This document shows positions 33,830 to 43,102 of a DNA stretch of 49,399 bases, piece after piece. The notes under the pieces were generated by a model. The model ran no database searches and was not told the DNA's origin. It was given only the letters and a program-made list of their open reading frames with translations. The stretch lies in contig QEVF01000027.1 in assembly GCA_003576915.1 (NCBI GenBank), forward strand, positions 1-49,399, written 5' to 3'. Every line of letters starts with the position of its first letter. The stretch's first letter is position 1. Position numbers and translations under genes: made by a program. The stretch is from Planctomycetota bacterium. GTDB taxonomy: Bacteria > Planctomycetota > UBA8742 > UBA2392.

Positions 33830-34837
33830 ATGAGCCACGCACCCGACACGGACGACGAATTCGCCTACATCAAGTGGTTGCGCAGCGAACTCCCTCCCCA
33901 GACGCCGCGCCTTGAACTGGGCCCCGGCGACGACGCCGCCATCTTGCGTGTGGAGCAGAAGGAGCGTCTGGTGCTCAAGACGGACTCCGTGCTTGAGGGC
34001 CAGCACTTCATCCTCAAGGCTCCCGGAGTCCATCTCAAGGAAGTGCAGGGCCCTGCGGCCACTCCCGAAGAAGTGGGTCGCAAGGCGCTGTGCCGCTGCC
34101 TTTCGGACATCGCGGCCATGGGCGGCGTTCCCATCGCCTGCATGGCGGCCGTAGCCCTGCCCCGGGGCGCGGGCGTGAAGCTGCGCGAGCAGATATTCCT
34201 TGGCCTCTCCAAGGCCTGCGCGACATACGGCGTCTCCCTTGCCGGCGGCGACACGCAGAGCTGGAACGGCCCCCTGATGCTCAACGTTTCCCTGATCGGC
34301 GAGATGCAGGGCGAGCGCCCCGCCATCCGCGGCGGCGCCGCCGCGGGAGATGTCATCGCCGTGACCGGCTCCCTTGGCGGCTCCATCCTCGGGCATCATC
34401 TGCGCTTTGAGCCCCGCCTCACGGAGGGGCGCTTTCTGGTGCGCCACGGCGTTTCGGCCATGATCGACATCTCCGACGGCCTCTCCGGCGACTTGGCCCG
34501 TATCTGCGAAGAAAGTTCGCGCCGCTATGAAGTCGGCGCCGACATTGCGGCCGAAGCCCTGCCTGTCAGCAAGGCGGCGCGACGCCTGGCCAAGCTCGAA
34601 GGCCAGGGGGGTGAGCGCGCACTCGAACACGCCCTGCACGATGGCGAAGACTTTGAACTGCTGTTTACGGCCCCTGCCTTCCGCTGGCAGCGTATCGTGC
34701 GGGAGTGGCCCTTTGACACGCCCGTCCGCGCCCTGGGCGTGGTTCGCGAACGCAAGAAGGGCGAGCCCGCCATCCGCCTGCTGCGCAAGGGCGAAGCCCA
34801 GGAACTGGCCCTCAAGAGCTACGTGCACAAGCTCTGA
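33830..34837 (+). CDS. thiL: Thiamine-monophosphate kinase
   Basis: Phosphorylates thiamine monophosphate to thiamine diphosphate. The 335-residue protein shows the ThiL metal and ATP sites: GPGDDAAIL, LKTDSVLEGQHF, the AxMGGVP block (DIAAMGGVPIA), GGDTQSWNGP and DISDGLSGDLARI, with HDGEDFELLFTA near the end. The length is normal. There is no ribosome site; a TATAAC box (33814-33819) only 10 bases before the ATG suggests an almost leaderless mRNA. No other thiamine gene is in the window. tsaE follows at about 108 bases. Confidence 0.93.
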   Translation: MSHAPDTDDEFAYIKWLRSELPPQTPRLELGPGDDAAILRVEQKERLVLKTDSVLEGQHFILKAPGVHLKEVQGPAATPEEVGRKALCRCLSDIAAMGGVPIACMAAVALPRGAGVKLREQIFLGLSKACATYGVSLAGGDTQSWNGPLMLNVSLIGEMQGERPAIRGGAAAGDVIAVTGSLGGSILGHHLRFEPRLTEGRFLVRHGVSAMIDISDGLSGDLARICEESSRRYEVGADIAAEALPVSKAARRLAKLEGQGGERALEHALHDGEDFELLFTAPAFRWQRIVREWPFDTPVRALGVVRERKKGEPAIRLLRKGEAQELALKSYVHKL

Positions 34838-34945
34838 ACTTCCAGCCGCCCTTCATTCGGAACGCGGGAGGCGCGGCCATGTGGTAAGCTTAACACGGTG
34901 CAGCGCGCCGGCACCTCCATCGGCTCGGCGCCCGGGGGAGTTGCG

Positions 34946-35437
34946 GTGAGTCGGTTCACTCTGATCAGCCCCGATGTCGAAACCACGCTGATGATCGGCG
35001 AGGAAGTGGGGCGCCTGCTGCCCGGGGGCAGCTTCGTGGCCCTGACCGGAGAACTCGGGGCCGGCAAGTCGCAACTGGCCAAAGGCATCGCCCAGGGGCT
35101 GGGTGTCGCGGGTTGGGCGGCACTGCGCAGCCCCACTTTCACCCTCATGCTCACTTACCACGGCGGGCGATGTGTGATGCACCACGTCGACTTCTACCGC
35201 CTCGCCGAAGCGCCAGAGCTGCCCGGCGAGATTGAAGAGGCCATGAACTCGCCCACCGATGTCTGCGTCGTGGAGTGGGCCCAGGTCTGGCGCGAACTCT
35301 GGCCCCGGCGCTTTGTTCACATCGAGCTTGAAGGCCTCGAGGACAATCGCCGGCGCGTCACCATTCACGACGATTTCGACATGCTGCCCGGGCTGCAGAA
35401 GGCCGTGTCGCGCTGGGCAGAGACCGAGAGCGGTTGA
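34946..35437 (+). CDS. tsaE: tRNA t6A biosynthesis ATPase TsaE
   Basis: 163 residues. It has the P-loop LTGELGAGKSQLAKGIAQGL, then LRSPTFTLM, the HHVDFYRL switch region and VCVVEWAQ, all typical of TsaE. The ATPase resets the TsaBD complex during t6A synthesis. The GTG at 34946 is chosen because GGGGGAG lies six bases upstream and the family begins just after; the frame is open 16 codons further to an ATG at 34898. Its partner tsaB lies at 30401. The downstream gene begins 70 bases later. Confidence 0.92.
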   Translation: MSRFTLISPDVETTLMIGEEVGRLLPGGSFVALTGELGAGKSQLAKGIAQGLGVAGWAALRSPTFTLMLTYHGGRCVMHHVDFYRLAEAPELPGEIEEAMNSPTDVCVVEWAQVWRELWPRRFVHIELEGLEDNRRRVTIHDDFDMLPGLQKAVSRWAETESG

Positions 35438-35507
35438 ACCCGATTGGATGACCCGCCGTTCCATAGTATCCTGAGCTTTCCCTGTTCACGCCCCCGCGTG
35501 AGCTTCC

Positions 35508-38500
35508 ATGCGGCGCAACTCAGTTCTGGTTCTGCTGGTCCTGCTGGTGGGCCTCGTGGCCCTTGGCCTGCTGGCCACCCTTCATTTCAACCGCCCCCGG
35601 GGCCGCATCATCACCGTCCACGATGACGCTGCTTCCCATTCACCCGACGACCTGACCCTTTCCCACAGCCGCCCGGCCTGCAGCCCGCGTTCAAGCGCCC
35701 GCTCCACGGCGGGAACGCCGGCCCGCACTGCCGGCGCAGCAGAAAAAATCGAGCCCCCCATCACCGGCCGCAGCAACCCCGACGAACTGCCCGAGGACAT
35801 GCTCCTGCTGCGCATGATCATCCGCGTCCGCGGCGGCCTTGGACTCCATTCGCTCCTGCGCGACGACGCCGACACCTTCTGGGTCGGCGTGTCTCAGGGC
35901 ACTCCCGACGACATCCTGTTCGAGGAGGGCGGCGATGCCGACAGGCGCGGCTTGCTCGAGTTCGAAATCGAGCGCGACGCACTCCCCCGAACCGAAAGCG
36001 GAAGCCTCCACGCCGAACCATGGCGCATGAGCCTTACGCTGGACCGCGAGCACTGGATGCCGGTTTCGCCGCCGCGCCTGACGGGAAAGCTGCTGGATTT
36101 CGGGGTGGTGGAGGTGGACCTTCAGTCCCTGCTGGGGGAGGGCGAGGTGCTCGCCGTGGGCCGCCTGCTGCAGCCCGGCGGGCAACCCCTGGTCCTTCTG
36201 GAGTGGGTCGAGTTCACGGCCCGCAAGGGAGAGGATTACCTTCAGGGAGACGACTCCACGGACGACCGGGGAGGTTTTCAGTTCATCCTTCCGGAGTATC
36301 AGCACGACGAGGCCTGGACCTGGCAACTTTCAGTGAACTTCGCGCCCGACGACGAACCCTTTCCCATGCCCAAGCCCAGGCTCACGGGCCGCATCCTCGA
36401 CTTCGGCGAAGTGTTCGTCCCCTGCGCCGCCCTGGAAGTGACGCTTGCGGGACTGGCAGGAGAGGACGAGCGAAGCAGGCTGGCCGGAGGCGTGACGCCG
36501 CCGACTCCCACATGGGAGTTTTCCTATCGCGACCACGACATCTGGGAGTCGCGCGGAGCCGCTGCGCCGAAGAATCAGGTATGGGTCTTTGCCCGCGTCG
36601 GCACCTACTTCTACGACGTCAATGTGTACGACGAAGTGGTCTCCTACTGCCGTGTGGAGGGCAGCATCACCCTCAAGCTCAACGAAGTCCAGCGCCTGAC
36701 GCTCAGCCTTGAGCGCGCGAGCTCCGTTCACGTTCAGATTACCACAGCCGACGGACCCTCCGACGATGCCCTACTCGTCGTCACCGTGGACGAGGGCGAG
36801 GAGCGGGGGCGGACCGTGCAGCAGATGCAGATCGGACGACGGCGCGTGTCCATCGCCACGCCCGCGGCTCCGGCCGCCACACACATAACGGCCAGGGTGG
36901 ATGGCTGGGCCGAGCAGAGTCTGGAGATCAAGGCCGACTCGCCCCGTGAACTGACCCTCACCCTGACGGAACGGGCGCCCAAGAGAATGGGCACAGTCAG
37001 GTTCCGTATCCCCGAATGGCCCAAGGCGTTGAGCAGCGACGGGGACTCGCTGCTCCTGGCCGTGAACCTGGCCGAACCCGGCGGCAAGAGCAGCCGCTTC
37101 AGCAACATTTACATCGATCCGTGGCAACGCCAGCTCGAGATCCCCATGGATTCCGGGACCTATGAGGTCAGCGTCTGCGAGGCATACGACATCTGGGGCT
37201 ATCCCATGCGGCAGATCTGCCCGCCCCTGGGATACACGGTCGTTGCCGGCGAGGTGGTCGTCGTTGAGCTTCCCAGCTTCGCCGATCCGCCCTGGACCTA
37301 CCCGACGGATTCCGTCCAGATTCAGATGCGTGTGGACGAGCGGGTCGTCGCCTACTCAGGTCCCGGTGTGGCATCGGGCAAGGCCAACGCCACCGTGCGC
37401 ACGGGCAGCTATCAGCGCAACGAGGTAACCCTGGGCCGCTTTGCCCTGACCGACGGCGATCAGACCGTGGAAATGGAGCTCATCGCCCCGGCGGCGCGCA
37501 ACGAGGAAGCCCGCATCGTTGCCTCCGTTCCTGCCCGCGTTGAAGTCCGTGCCCTGCGCGGCGGCAAGGCCCTGTCCGCCAACTTCACCGCCACGCTGGA
37601 CGGTGCCGGCGCCGCCTGCACTGCCGTCGTTGAAAGTGACTCGCGCCTTCTGCTCTGGGCGCCTGTCGGCAGAAAGCGCCTGACAATTTCGGCGCCCGGC
37701 ATGGGCGCACAGAGCCGTGCCGTGGAGGTGCGCGCCGGTGAATGCCAGGTGGTCGAGTTCAGCTTCGACGACACCCACGCCGTGTTTGCCTGGTCCGAGC
37801 GCTACGTGGCCGAGGAAGGCTGTCACTGGCGGCTCTACCATCAGGACGGCGGCCGCGTTGCGGAAGTCGAAGACATGACTCCCGCCATCCAGCGCCAGGT
37901 GCTCAGGCCGGGAAGTTACTACCTGCGGCCCTGGTGCATTTTTGACAACTCCGCCGACCTGCGCTTCACGATGTCTGAAGGACAGGAAACCCGGGTCGAA
38001 GTTCCCTTCGTGGCAAGGCCTTCTCCGAACACCCGCGTGAAAATTCCCCTGCCCGACAAGCTGCCGCGCTCGCCGGACGGCTACGAGTTGTCGGTCCACT
38101 GGTATCCCGCGGCGGCGGCCAGCCGAACCATCGGCGAGCAATTGGTGGAGTCCTCTTACGCGCCGGAGGTGCGCATTCTATCGGACCAGCTTGTGATCAC
38201 CGGGCTGCCGGCATCCGTCGAACTGGCCTTCACCTTCTCCATTGGCAGCTTCAACACCGATCCGAACTCGGACGCCAGCTACCTGCCGCTGGGTTGGCTG
38301 GTGCCGTGGCGCACGATCAAGCTGGCGGAAAAGGCGGATCTGGTGCTGAACCATGCCTGGGTGGAAGGGCGCACCGCCCACCCCCACTGGAGTGAAGTGC
38401 AGGTCACACTTGAGCTGCACCCCGACAACGCCCCGGCTGGGGCCTTCTACAGCACGGACGACTTTCAGGTGTTCCCGCCCCAAACCTGCCTGACCCGCTG

Positions 38501-38669
38501 GTCCTGGCATGACGACGACGGCAAGGAAACCCGCCGCGAGCTGAGGGTCCAATTCTCTTTCAGCGAATCCGGGCACGCGCGGCTGCCGCGGGAACTGGCC
38601 CAGGCCCTTGCGGACGACGGACTTTACAGCCCGCCCGAGGGTGAAAGCTCCGCGGGCGAGGGTGGATAG
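35508..38669 (+). CDS. Large membrane-anchored beta-rich protein of unknown function
   Basis: 1053 residues. A single N-terminal hydrophobic segment (VLVLLVLLVGLVALGLLATL) acts as signal or anchor, followed by a Ser/Ala/Pro-rich linker to about residue 90. The rest is long, acidic and strand-rich, without named domain. Two internal repeats are visible: PPRLTGKLLDFGVVEVDL and PRLTGRILDFGEVFVPC, about 110 residues apart, each preceding a predicted Ig/carboxypeptidase-regulatory-like module. Eight or more such beta modules may be present. It is probably displayed in the periplasm or at the surface. An ECF sigma gene follows by 82 bases. Confidence 0.75.
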   Translation: MRRNSVLVLLVLLVGLVALGLLATLHFNRPRGRIITVHDDAASHSPDDLTLSHSRPACSPRSSARSTAGTPARTAGAAEKIEPPITGRSNPDELPEDMLLLRMIIRVRGGLGLHSLLRDDADTFWVGVSQGTPDDILFEEGGDADRRGLLEFEIERDALPRTESGSLHAEPWRMSLTLDREHWMPVSPPRLTGKLLDFGVVEVDLQSLLGEGEVLAVGRLLQPGGQPLVLLEWVEFTARKGEDYLQGDDSTDDRGGFQFILPEYQHDEAWTWQLSVNFAPDDEPFPMPKPRLTGRILDFGEVFVPCAALEVTLAGLAGEDERSRLAGGVTPPTPTWEFSYRDHDIWESRGAAAPKNQVWVFARVGTYFYDVNVYDEVVSYCRVEGSITLKLNEVQRLTLSLERASSVHVQITTADGPSDDALLVVTVDEGEERGRTVQQMQIGRRRVSIATPAAPAATHITARVDGWAEQSLEIKADSPRELTLTLTERAPKRMGTVRFRIPEWPKALSSDGDSLLLAVNLAEPGGKSSRFSNIYIDPWQRQLEIPMDSGTYEVSVCEAYDIWGYPMRQICPPLGYTVVAGEVVVVELPSFADPPWTYPTDSVQIQMRVDERVVAYSGPGVASGKANATVRTGSYQRNEVTLGRFALTDGDQTVEMELIAPAARNEEARIVASVPARVEVRALRGGKALSANFTATLDGAGAACTAVVESDSRLLLWAPVGRKRLTISAPGMGAQSRAVEVRAGECQVVEFSFDDTHAVFAWSERYVAEEGCHWRLYHQDGGRVAEVEDMTPAIQRQVLRPGSYYLRPWCIFDNSADLRFTMSEGQETRVEVPFVARPSPNTRVKIPLPDKLPRSPDGYELSVHWYPAAAASRTIGEQLVESSYAPEVRILSDQLVITGLPASVELAFTFSIGSFNTDPNSDASYLPLGWLVPWRTIKLAEKADLVLNHAWVEGRTAHPHWSEVQVTLELHPDNAPAGAFYSTDDFQVFPPQTCLTRWSWHDDDGKETRRELRVQFSFSESGHARLPRELAQALADDGLYSPPEGESSAGEGG

Positions 38670-38689
38670 GGAATCAGCCGGGGTCCATT

Positions 38690-38717
38690 GAACTTCCCAA
38701 CCGCTGCCCCGTTCGTA
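38690..38717 (+). promoter_or_regulatory. Possible ECF-type promoter before the second sigma gene
   Basis: GAACTT (38690-38695), a 17-base spacer and TCGTA (38713-38717) resemble an ECF (sigma-E-like) promoter, which commonly autoregulates such genes. It ends 34 bases before the sigma gene's start. A weak housekeeping alternative (TTCCCA, 16 bases, TAGGAT) overlaps it. Confidence 0.3.
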
Positions 38718-38751
38718 GGATTTCCCCTTTTCCCCGTCAGATGGAGGTCCC

Positions 38752-39348
38752 TTGGGGGACTCCGCGCGAGATCTCGAGTTGATGCGCCGCTTTCAGGCCG
38801 GCGACGTGGACGCGTTCACCCAGCTTTACGAGCTTCACCTGCGGGGCCTGCTCAACTTCTTTTTCCGCCTCTGCTGGGATGCCAGTTTGGCCGAAGACTT
38901 CGCCCAGGAAGTGCTGCTGCGCGTGTTCAAGTCCGCCAAGCAGTGGGAGCCCAACGCCAAGTTCACGACGTTTCTGTACCGCGTGGCCCGCAACTTCTGG
39001 ATCGACCACTGCCGCCTGCTCTCCACGCAGAAAGAGAAGGTCAGCCTCAACGCCCCCGGTGACAAGGGCGATGACCTCTCACTTATGGACCGCCTGCCCG
39101 ACGACATCCGGCCCCCCGAAGACGACCTCGACCGCCGCGAACTTTACGGCGCGATCATGAAGGCCCTGGACCAGCTCCCCGAAGAGCAGCGCATGGTGTT
39201 CGTGCTCTCGGAAATCGAAGAGATGAAGTACCACGAAATCGCGGAAGTGATGGATATTCCCGTGGGCACGGTCAAGAGCCGCATGCACACCGCCGTGGCC
39301 AAGCTGCAGGAATTGCTGGGCGACTACAAACCCATCCACACGCCCTGA
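38752..39348 (+). CDS. ECF-type RNA polymerase sigma factor (second)
   Basis: 198 residues with region 2 (LMRRFQAGDVDAFTQLYELH, then AEDFAQEVLLRVFKSAKQW and FTTFLYRVARNFWIDHCR) and region 4 (ALDQLPEEQRMVFVLSEIEE, then YHEIAEVMDIPVGTVKSRMH). Region 4 is the classic ECF helix-turn-helix. The start is a TTG at 38752 with GGAGG four bases upstream; no better ATG exists before region 2. No anti-sigma gene is adjacent; the upstream neighbour is the 1053-residue exported protein. The stop codon directly abuts the convergent icd stop (0 bases between). Confidence 0.92.
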   Translation: MGDSARDLELMRRFQAGDVDAFTQLYELHLRGLLNFFFRLCWDASLAEDFAQEVLLRVFKSAKQWEPNAKFTTFLYRVARNFWIDHCRLLSTQKEKVSLNAPGDKGDDLSLMDRLPDDIRPPEDDLDRRELYGAIMKALDQLPEEQRMVFVLSEIEEMKYHEIAEVMDIPVGTVKSRMHTAVAKLQELLGDYKPIHTP

Positions 39349-40632
<1,284 letters not shown>

Positions 40633-40723
40633 GGCGCGATAATAGACGGCCCGGGGGCCGAGCGCCACAAGGCGCAAACGCGCGGGCAGTTCGCTGAAAT
40701 GGCGGCATCCGCCGACATTTCAA

Positions 40724-40753
40724 CTAGCAGGCCGCTGACAAACGGCCTGCTAG
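40724..40753 (-). terminator. Perfect 11-bp hairpin overlapping a stop codon
   Basis: CTAGCAGGCCG (40724-40734) pairs perfectly with CGGCCTGCTAG (40743-40753) across an 8-base loop. Its first arm in the minus direction contains the TAG stop codon of the upstream hypothetical gene (40752-40750). No T run follows. A second imperfect hairpin, TGAAATG...CATTTCA (40694-40722), lies next to it before icd. Confidence 0.6.
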
Positions 40754-41370
40754 CCCTGCGCCGACCAGCGCGGCTGCACGCCATAGTCCGCCAGCAACTT
40801 GAGGCGCTGGTCGCGGGGCAACTCGCACCAGGGAACCAAAGGGGCCGGCGCTTTGGCCCGCTCCATCTCGGACAGCTCTTCAAGGTAGGCGGAAAGGCGC
40901 TGCGCCACCTGGTGCCGCTCGGCCTCGGCGCGGGGCCCCAGTTCGCGGCTCACGTCGCGGGCGCCTGCAAGCTTGTCCCAGGGCAGATTCTTTTTCAGGA
41001 AGCTGGGCGGAACCCACGCCACCAGGTCCGGATCTGCCTGCTCATTGACCCCTACGTAAACTCCTTTGCGGGGCGCGCGGCAGGGCGACACCCGCAGCGG
41101 CTGCAAAATGGCTACGGTGCCGAAATGTGCTGCGCCGCGGGTGTCGCTCCAGAGAAGTCGGTCCGCCATCCAGAGGGTGGCCTGGTCAGGCGCTCCAAGA
41201 CGGCCCAATGTGCCCTGGAAGTAGTCACGCAGTCCGCAGGGCCCGGGGTAGCGAAAGAGCGTCGGCAGGGCATCGCGCGATGCCAGGGGCGGGTAAAGGT
41301 CGGTAAGCCAGCGCGGGGGCTGATAAGCTGCCCCGGTACGTTTGACGAAGGCCTGCACCGTCTCTCGCAT
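40750..41370 (-). CDS. Hypothetical protein
   Basis: 206 residues not matching any family I know. It is soluble with no signal or membrane helix and is rich in Pro, Trp, Arg and Leu: GAAYQPPRWLTDLYPPLASR, YPGPCGLRDYFQGTLGRL, LWMADRLLWSD, NEQADPDLVAWVPPSFLKK. The ATG at 41370 (MRETVQ) is used because codon quality drops upstream and a divergent gene starts at 41405, leaving 34 bases between; the frame itself stays open to 41559. The two genes must share a very short control region. It ends in the hairpin at 40724-40753. Confidence 0.6.
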   Translation of the reverse strand: MRETVQAFVKRTGAAYQPPRWLTDLYPPLASRDALPTLFRYPGPCGLRDYFQGTLGRLGAPDQATLWMADRLLWSDTRGAAHFGTVAILQPLRVSPCRAPRKGVYVGVNEQADPDLVAWVPPSFLKKNLPWDKLAGARDVSRELGPRAEAERHQVAQRLSAYLEELSEMERAKAPAPLVPWCELPRDQRLKLLADYGVQPRWSAQG

Positions 41371-41404
41371 CTCGGAATTGTAGCAAGGGGCTCGCGAGTC
41401 ACCC

Positions 41405-42037
41405 ATGAACGAACTGGTGCAGGCCGTCATGAGCGCCGCCCGCGAAATGAGCTGGGCCGAAGTGGTTGCCGTCGTAACGGGCGTGGCCTGCGTGCTGCTG
41501 ACGGTGCGCCAGAACGTCTGGTGCTGGCCCGTGGGCATGGTGAGCTCGGGCCTTTTCATCTGGGTGTTTGCCCAAGCCCGCCTGTACCCCGACGCCCTGC
41601 TTCAGATCTGCTTCATTCTCATCAGCGTGTACGGCTGGTATCGCTGGGCGCGCGGCATCCGTCAGGCCGATCTGCCGGTGAGCCGTCTGGGTCTTCCGGC
41701 CTGCCTGGCGATTGTGGCCCTGGGTATGGCGCTGACGGCGGGCATCGGCTGGTTTTTCGCGTCGGCTCTGCCGCAACTGTGGCCGGAGGTTCCCCCTGCG
41801 GCGCTGCCTTATGTTGACTCGGGCATTCTGGCCTTCAGCCTGATTGCCCAGGGGGGGCTTTCGCGCAAAATACTCCAGACCTGGCTGGTGTGGATCTCGA
41901 TCGACATCGTGGCCATCGGCGTTTACTGGTCGCGGGAGCTTTTTCTGACCTCGCTGCTCTATGTCATCTTTCTGGGGCTGGCCCTTACCGGCTACCTGGC
42001 CTGGAGGAAGGCGTGGCTCGCGGCCGCTACCCGTTAG
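41405..42037 (+). CDS. pnuC: PnuC-family nicotinamide riboside transporter
   Basis: 210 residues with about six to seven membrane helices. The family motifs NVWCWPVGMVSSGLF, YGWYRWARG and the C-terminal TWLVWISIDIVAIGVYW match PnuC substrate-pocket helices. PnuC takes up nicotinamide riboside by facilitated diffusion, made one-way by intracellular phosphorylation. The next gene, nadR, overlaps it by 25 bases and supplies that kinase, which strongly supports the assignment. There is no NAD-regulator operator that I can recognise in the 34-base divergent gap. Confidence 0.9.
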   Translation: MNELVQAVMSAAREMSWAEVVAVVTGVACVLLTVRQNVWCWPVGMVSSGLFIWVFAQARLYPDALLQICFILISVYGWYRWARGIRQADLPVSRLGLPACLAIVALGMALTAGIGWFFASALPQLWPEVPPAALPYVDSGILAFSLIAQGGLSRKILQTWLVWISIDIVAIGVYWSRELFLTSLLYVIFLGLALTGYLAWRKAWLAAATR

Positions 42038-43032
42038 GCATGGTGCTGGGCAAGTTCCTGCCGCCCCACGCGGGTCACCTGCACCTCATCGAGTTCGCGC
42101 GGGCCCGCTGCGAGCGCCTGCTCGTGCTTGCCTGCTCCCTTAAAAGTGAGCCCATAGCGGGCCAGGTGCGCGCGGCATGGCTCAGGGAAATTCTCGGCGC
42201 CGACGACGGCATCGAGGTCATCCACGTCACGGATGAGAACCCCCAGTACCCCCACGAGCACCCCGACTTCTGGGCCATCTGGCGCACGACGGTCGAGCGC
42301 GCCTGCCCCCGCTACCCGCAGGTCATCTTCACGAGTGAAGACTATGGCGAACCCTTTGCGCGGGTGCTGGGCATGGAGCATGTGGCCTGCGACATCGGGC
42401 GTGAGCGCTTCCCGGTGAGCGGCAGCGCCATTCGCCGGCGCCCTTTGGCCCATTGGCGCTTCCTTCCCAAACCCGTGCGCGCGTGGTTTGCGCGGCGTGT
42501 CGTGATCACGGGGCCCGAGAGCACCGGCAAGAGCACGCTCGCCGAGACTCTGGCTCGACGCCTGGACACTGTTTGGGTTCCGGAGTTCGCCCGAGGCTAT
42601 CTCGACGAACTGAACGCGCGGCGGCAGGCGCCGCACTTCGTGCAATACGAAGACATCGAGCCCATTGCGCGGGGGCAGGTGGCGTCTGAGGACGCTCTGG
42701 CCCGCGACTGCAACGGCCTGCTGATCTGCGACACCGACTTGCACGTGACGTCGGTTTACAGCCACTTCTACTTCCGGCGCTGCCCGCCCTGGGTGGACGA
42801 AGAGGCGAAACGGCGCCCCTACGCCCGGCACCTGTTCTGCGAGATTGACACGCCCTGGGTGGCGGACGCCCAGCGGGACCAGGGAAGCGCAGAACAGCGA
42901 AAAAGGATGCGCGAGCTGTTTGTCGCCGAACTGGAGCGAGGCAACCGAACAGTGAGTTACATCCGCGGGGCCTGGGACCAGCGGCTGGAGCAGGCCCTGA
43001 AGGCCGTGTCAGCGCTGCTTCACGAAGCATGA
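42013..43032 (+). CDS. nadR: NadR-like NMN adenylyltransferase / ribosylnicotinamide kinase
   Basis: 339 residues with two domains. The N-terminal adenylyltransferase has GMVLGKFLPPHAGHLHLIEF (HxGH-type nucleotide site) and VSGSAIRRRP. The C-terminal kinase has the P-loop VVITGPESTGKSTLAETLA (about 170-190) and ICDTDLHVTSVYSHFYF. It phosphorylates nicotinamide riboside to NMN and can adenylate NMN to NAD. The DNA-binding repressor domain of enterobacterial NadR is absent. The GTG at 42013 is chosen over the ATG at 42040 because GGAGGAAG stands just upstream; the overlap with pnuC implies coupled translation. Confidence 0.9.
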   Translation: MARGRYPLGMVLGKFLPPHAGHLHLIEFARARCERLLVLACSLKSEPIAGQVRAAWLREILGADDGIEVIHVTDENPQYPHEHPDFWAIWRTTVERACPRYPQVIFTSEDYGEPFARVLGMEHVACDIGRERFPVSGSAIRRRPLAHWRFLPKPVRAWFARRVVITGPESTGKSTLAETLARRLDTVWVPEFARGYLDELNARRQAPHFVQYEDIEPIARGQVASEDALARDCNGLLICDTDLHVTSVYSHFYFRRCPPWVDEEAKRRPYARHLFCEIDTPWVADAQRDQGSAEQRKRMRELFVAELERGNRTVSYIRGAWDQRLEQALKAVSALLHEA

Positions 43033-43102
43033 CATTCACGGTAAGCGGGGGCCCCCGGCCGCTACTATGCTGCAAAGCCCTCTTCCCGTGTAAGGCACTT
43101 CC

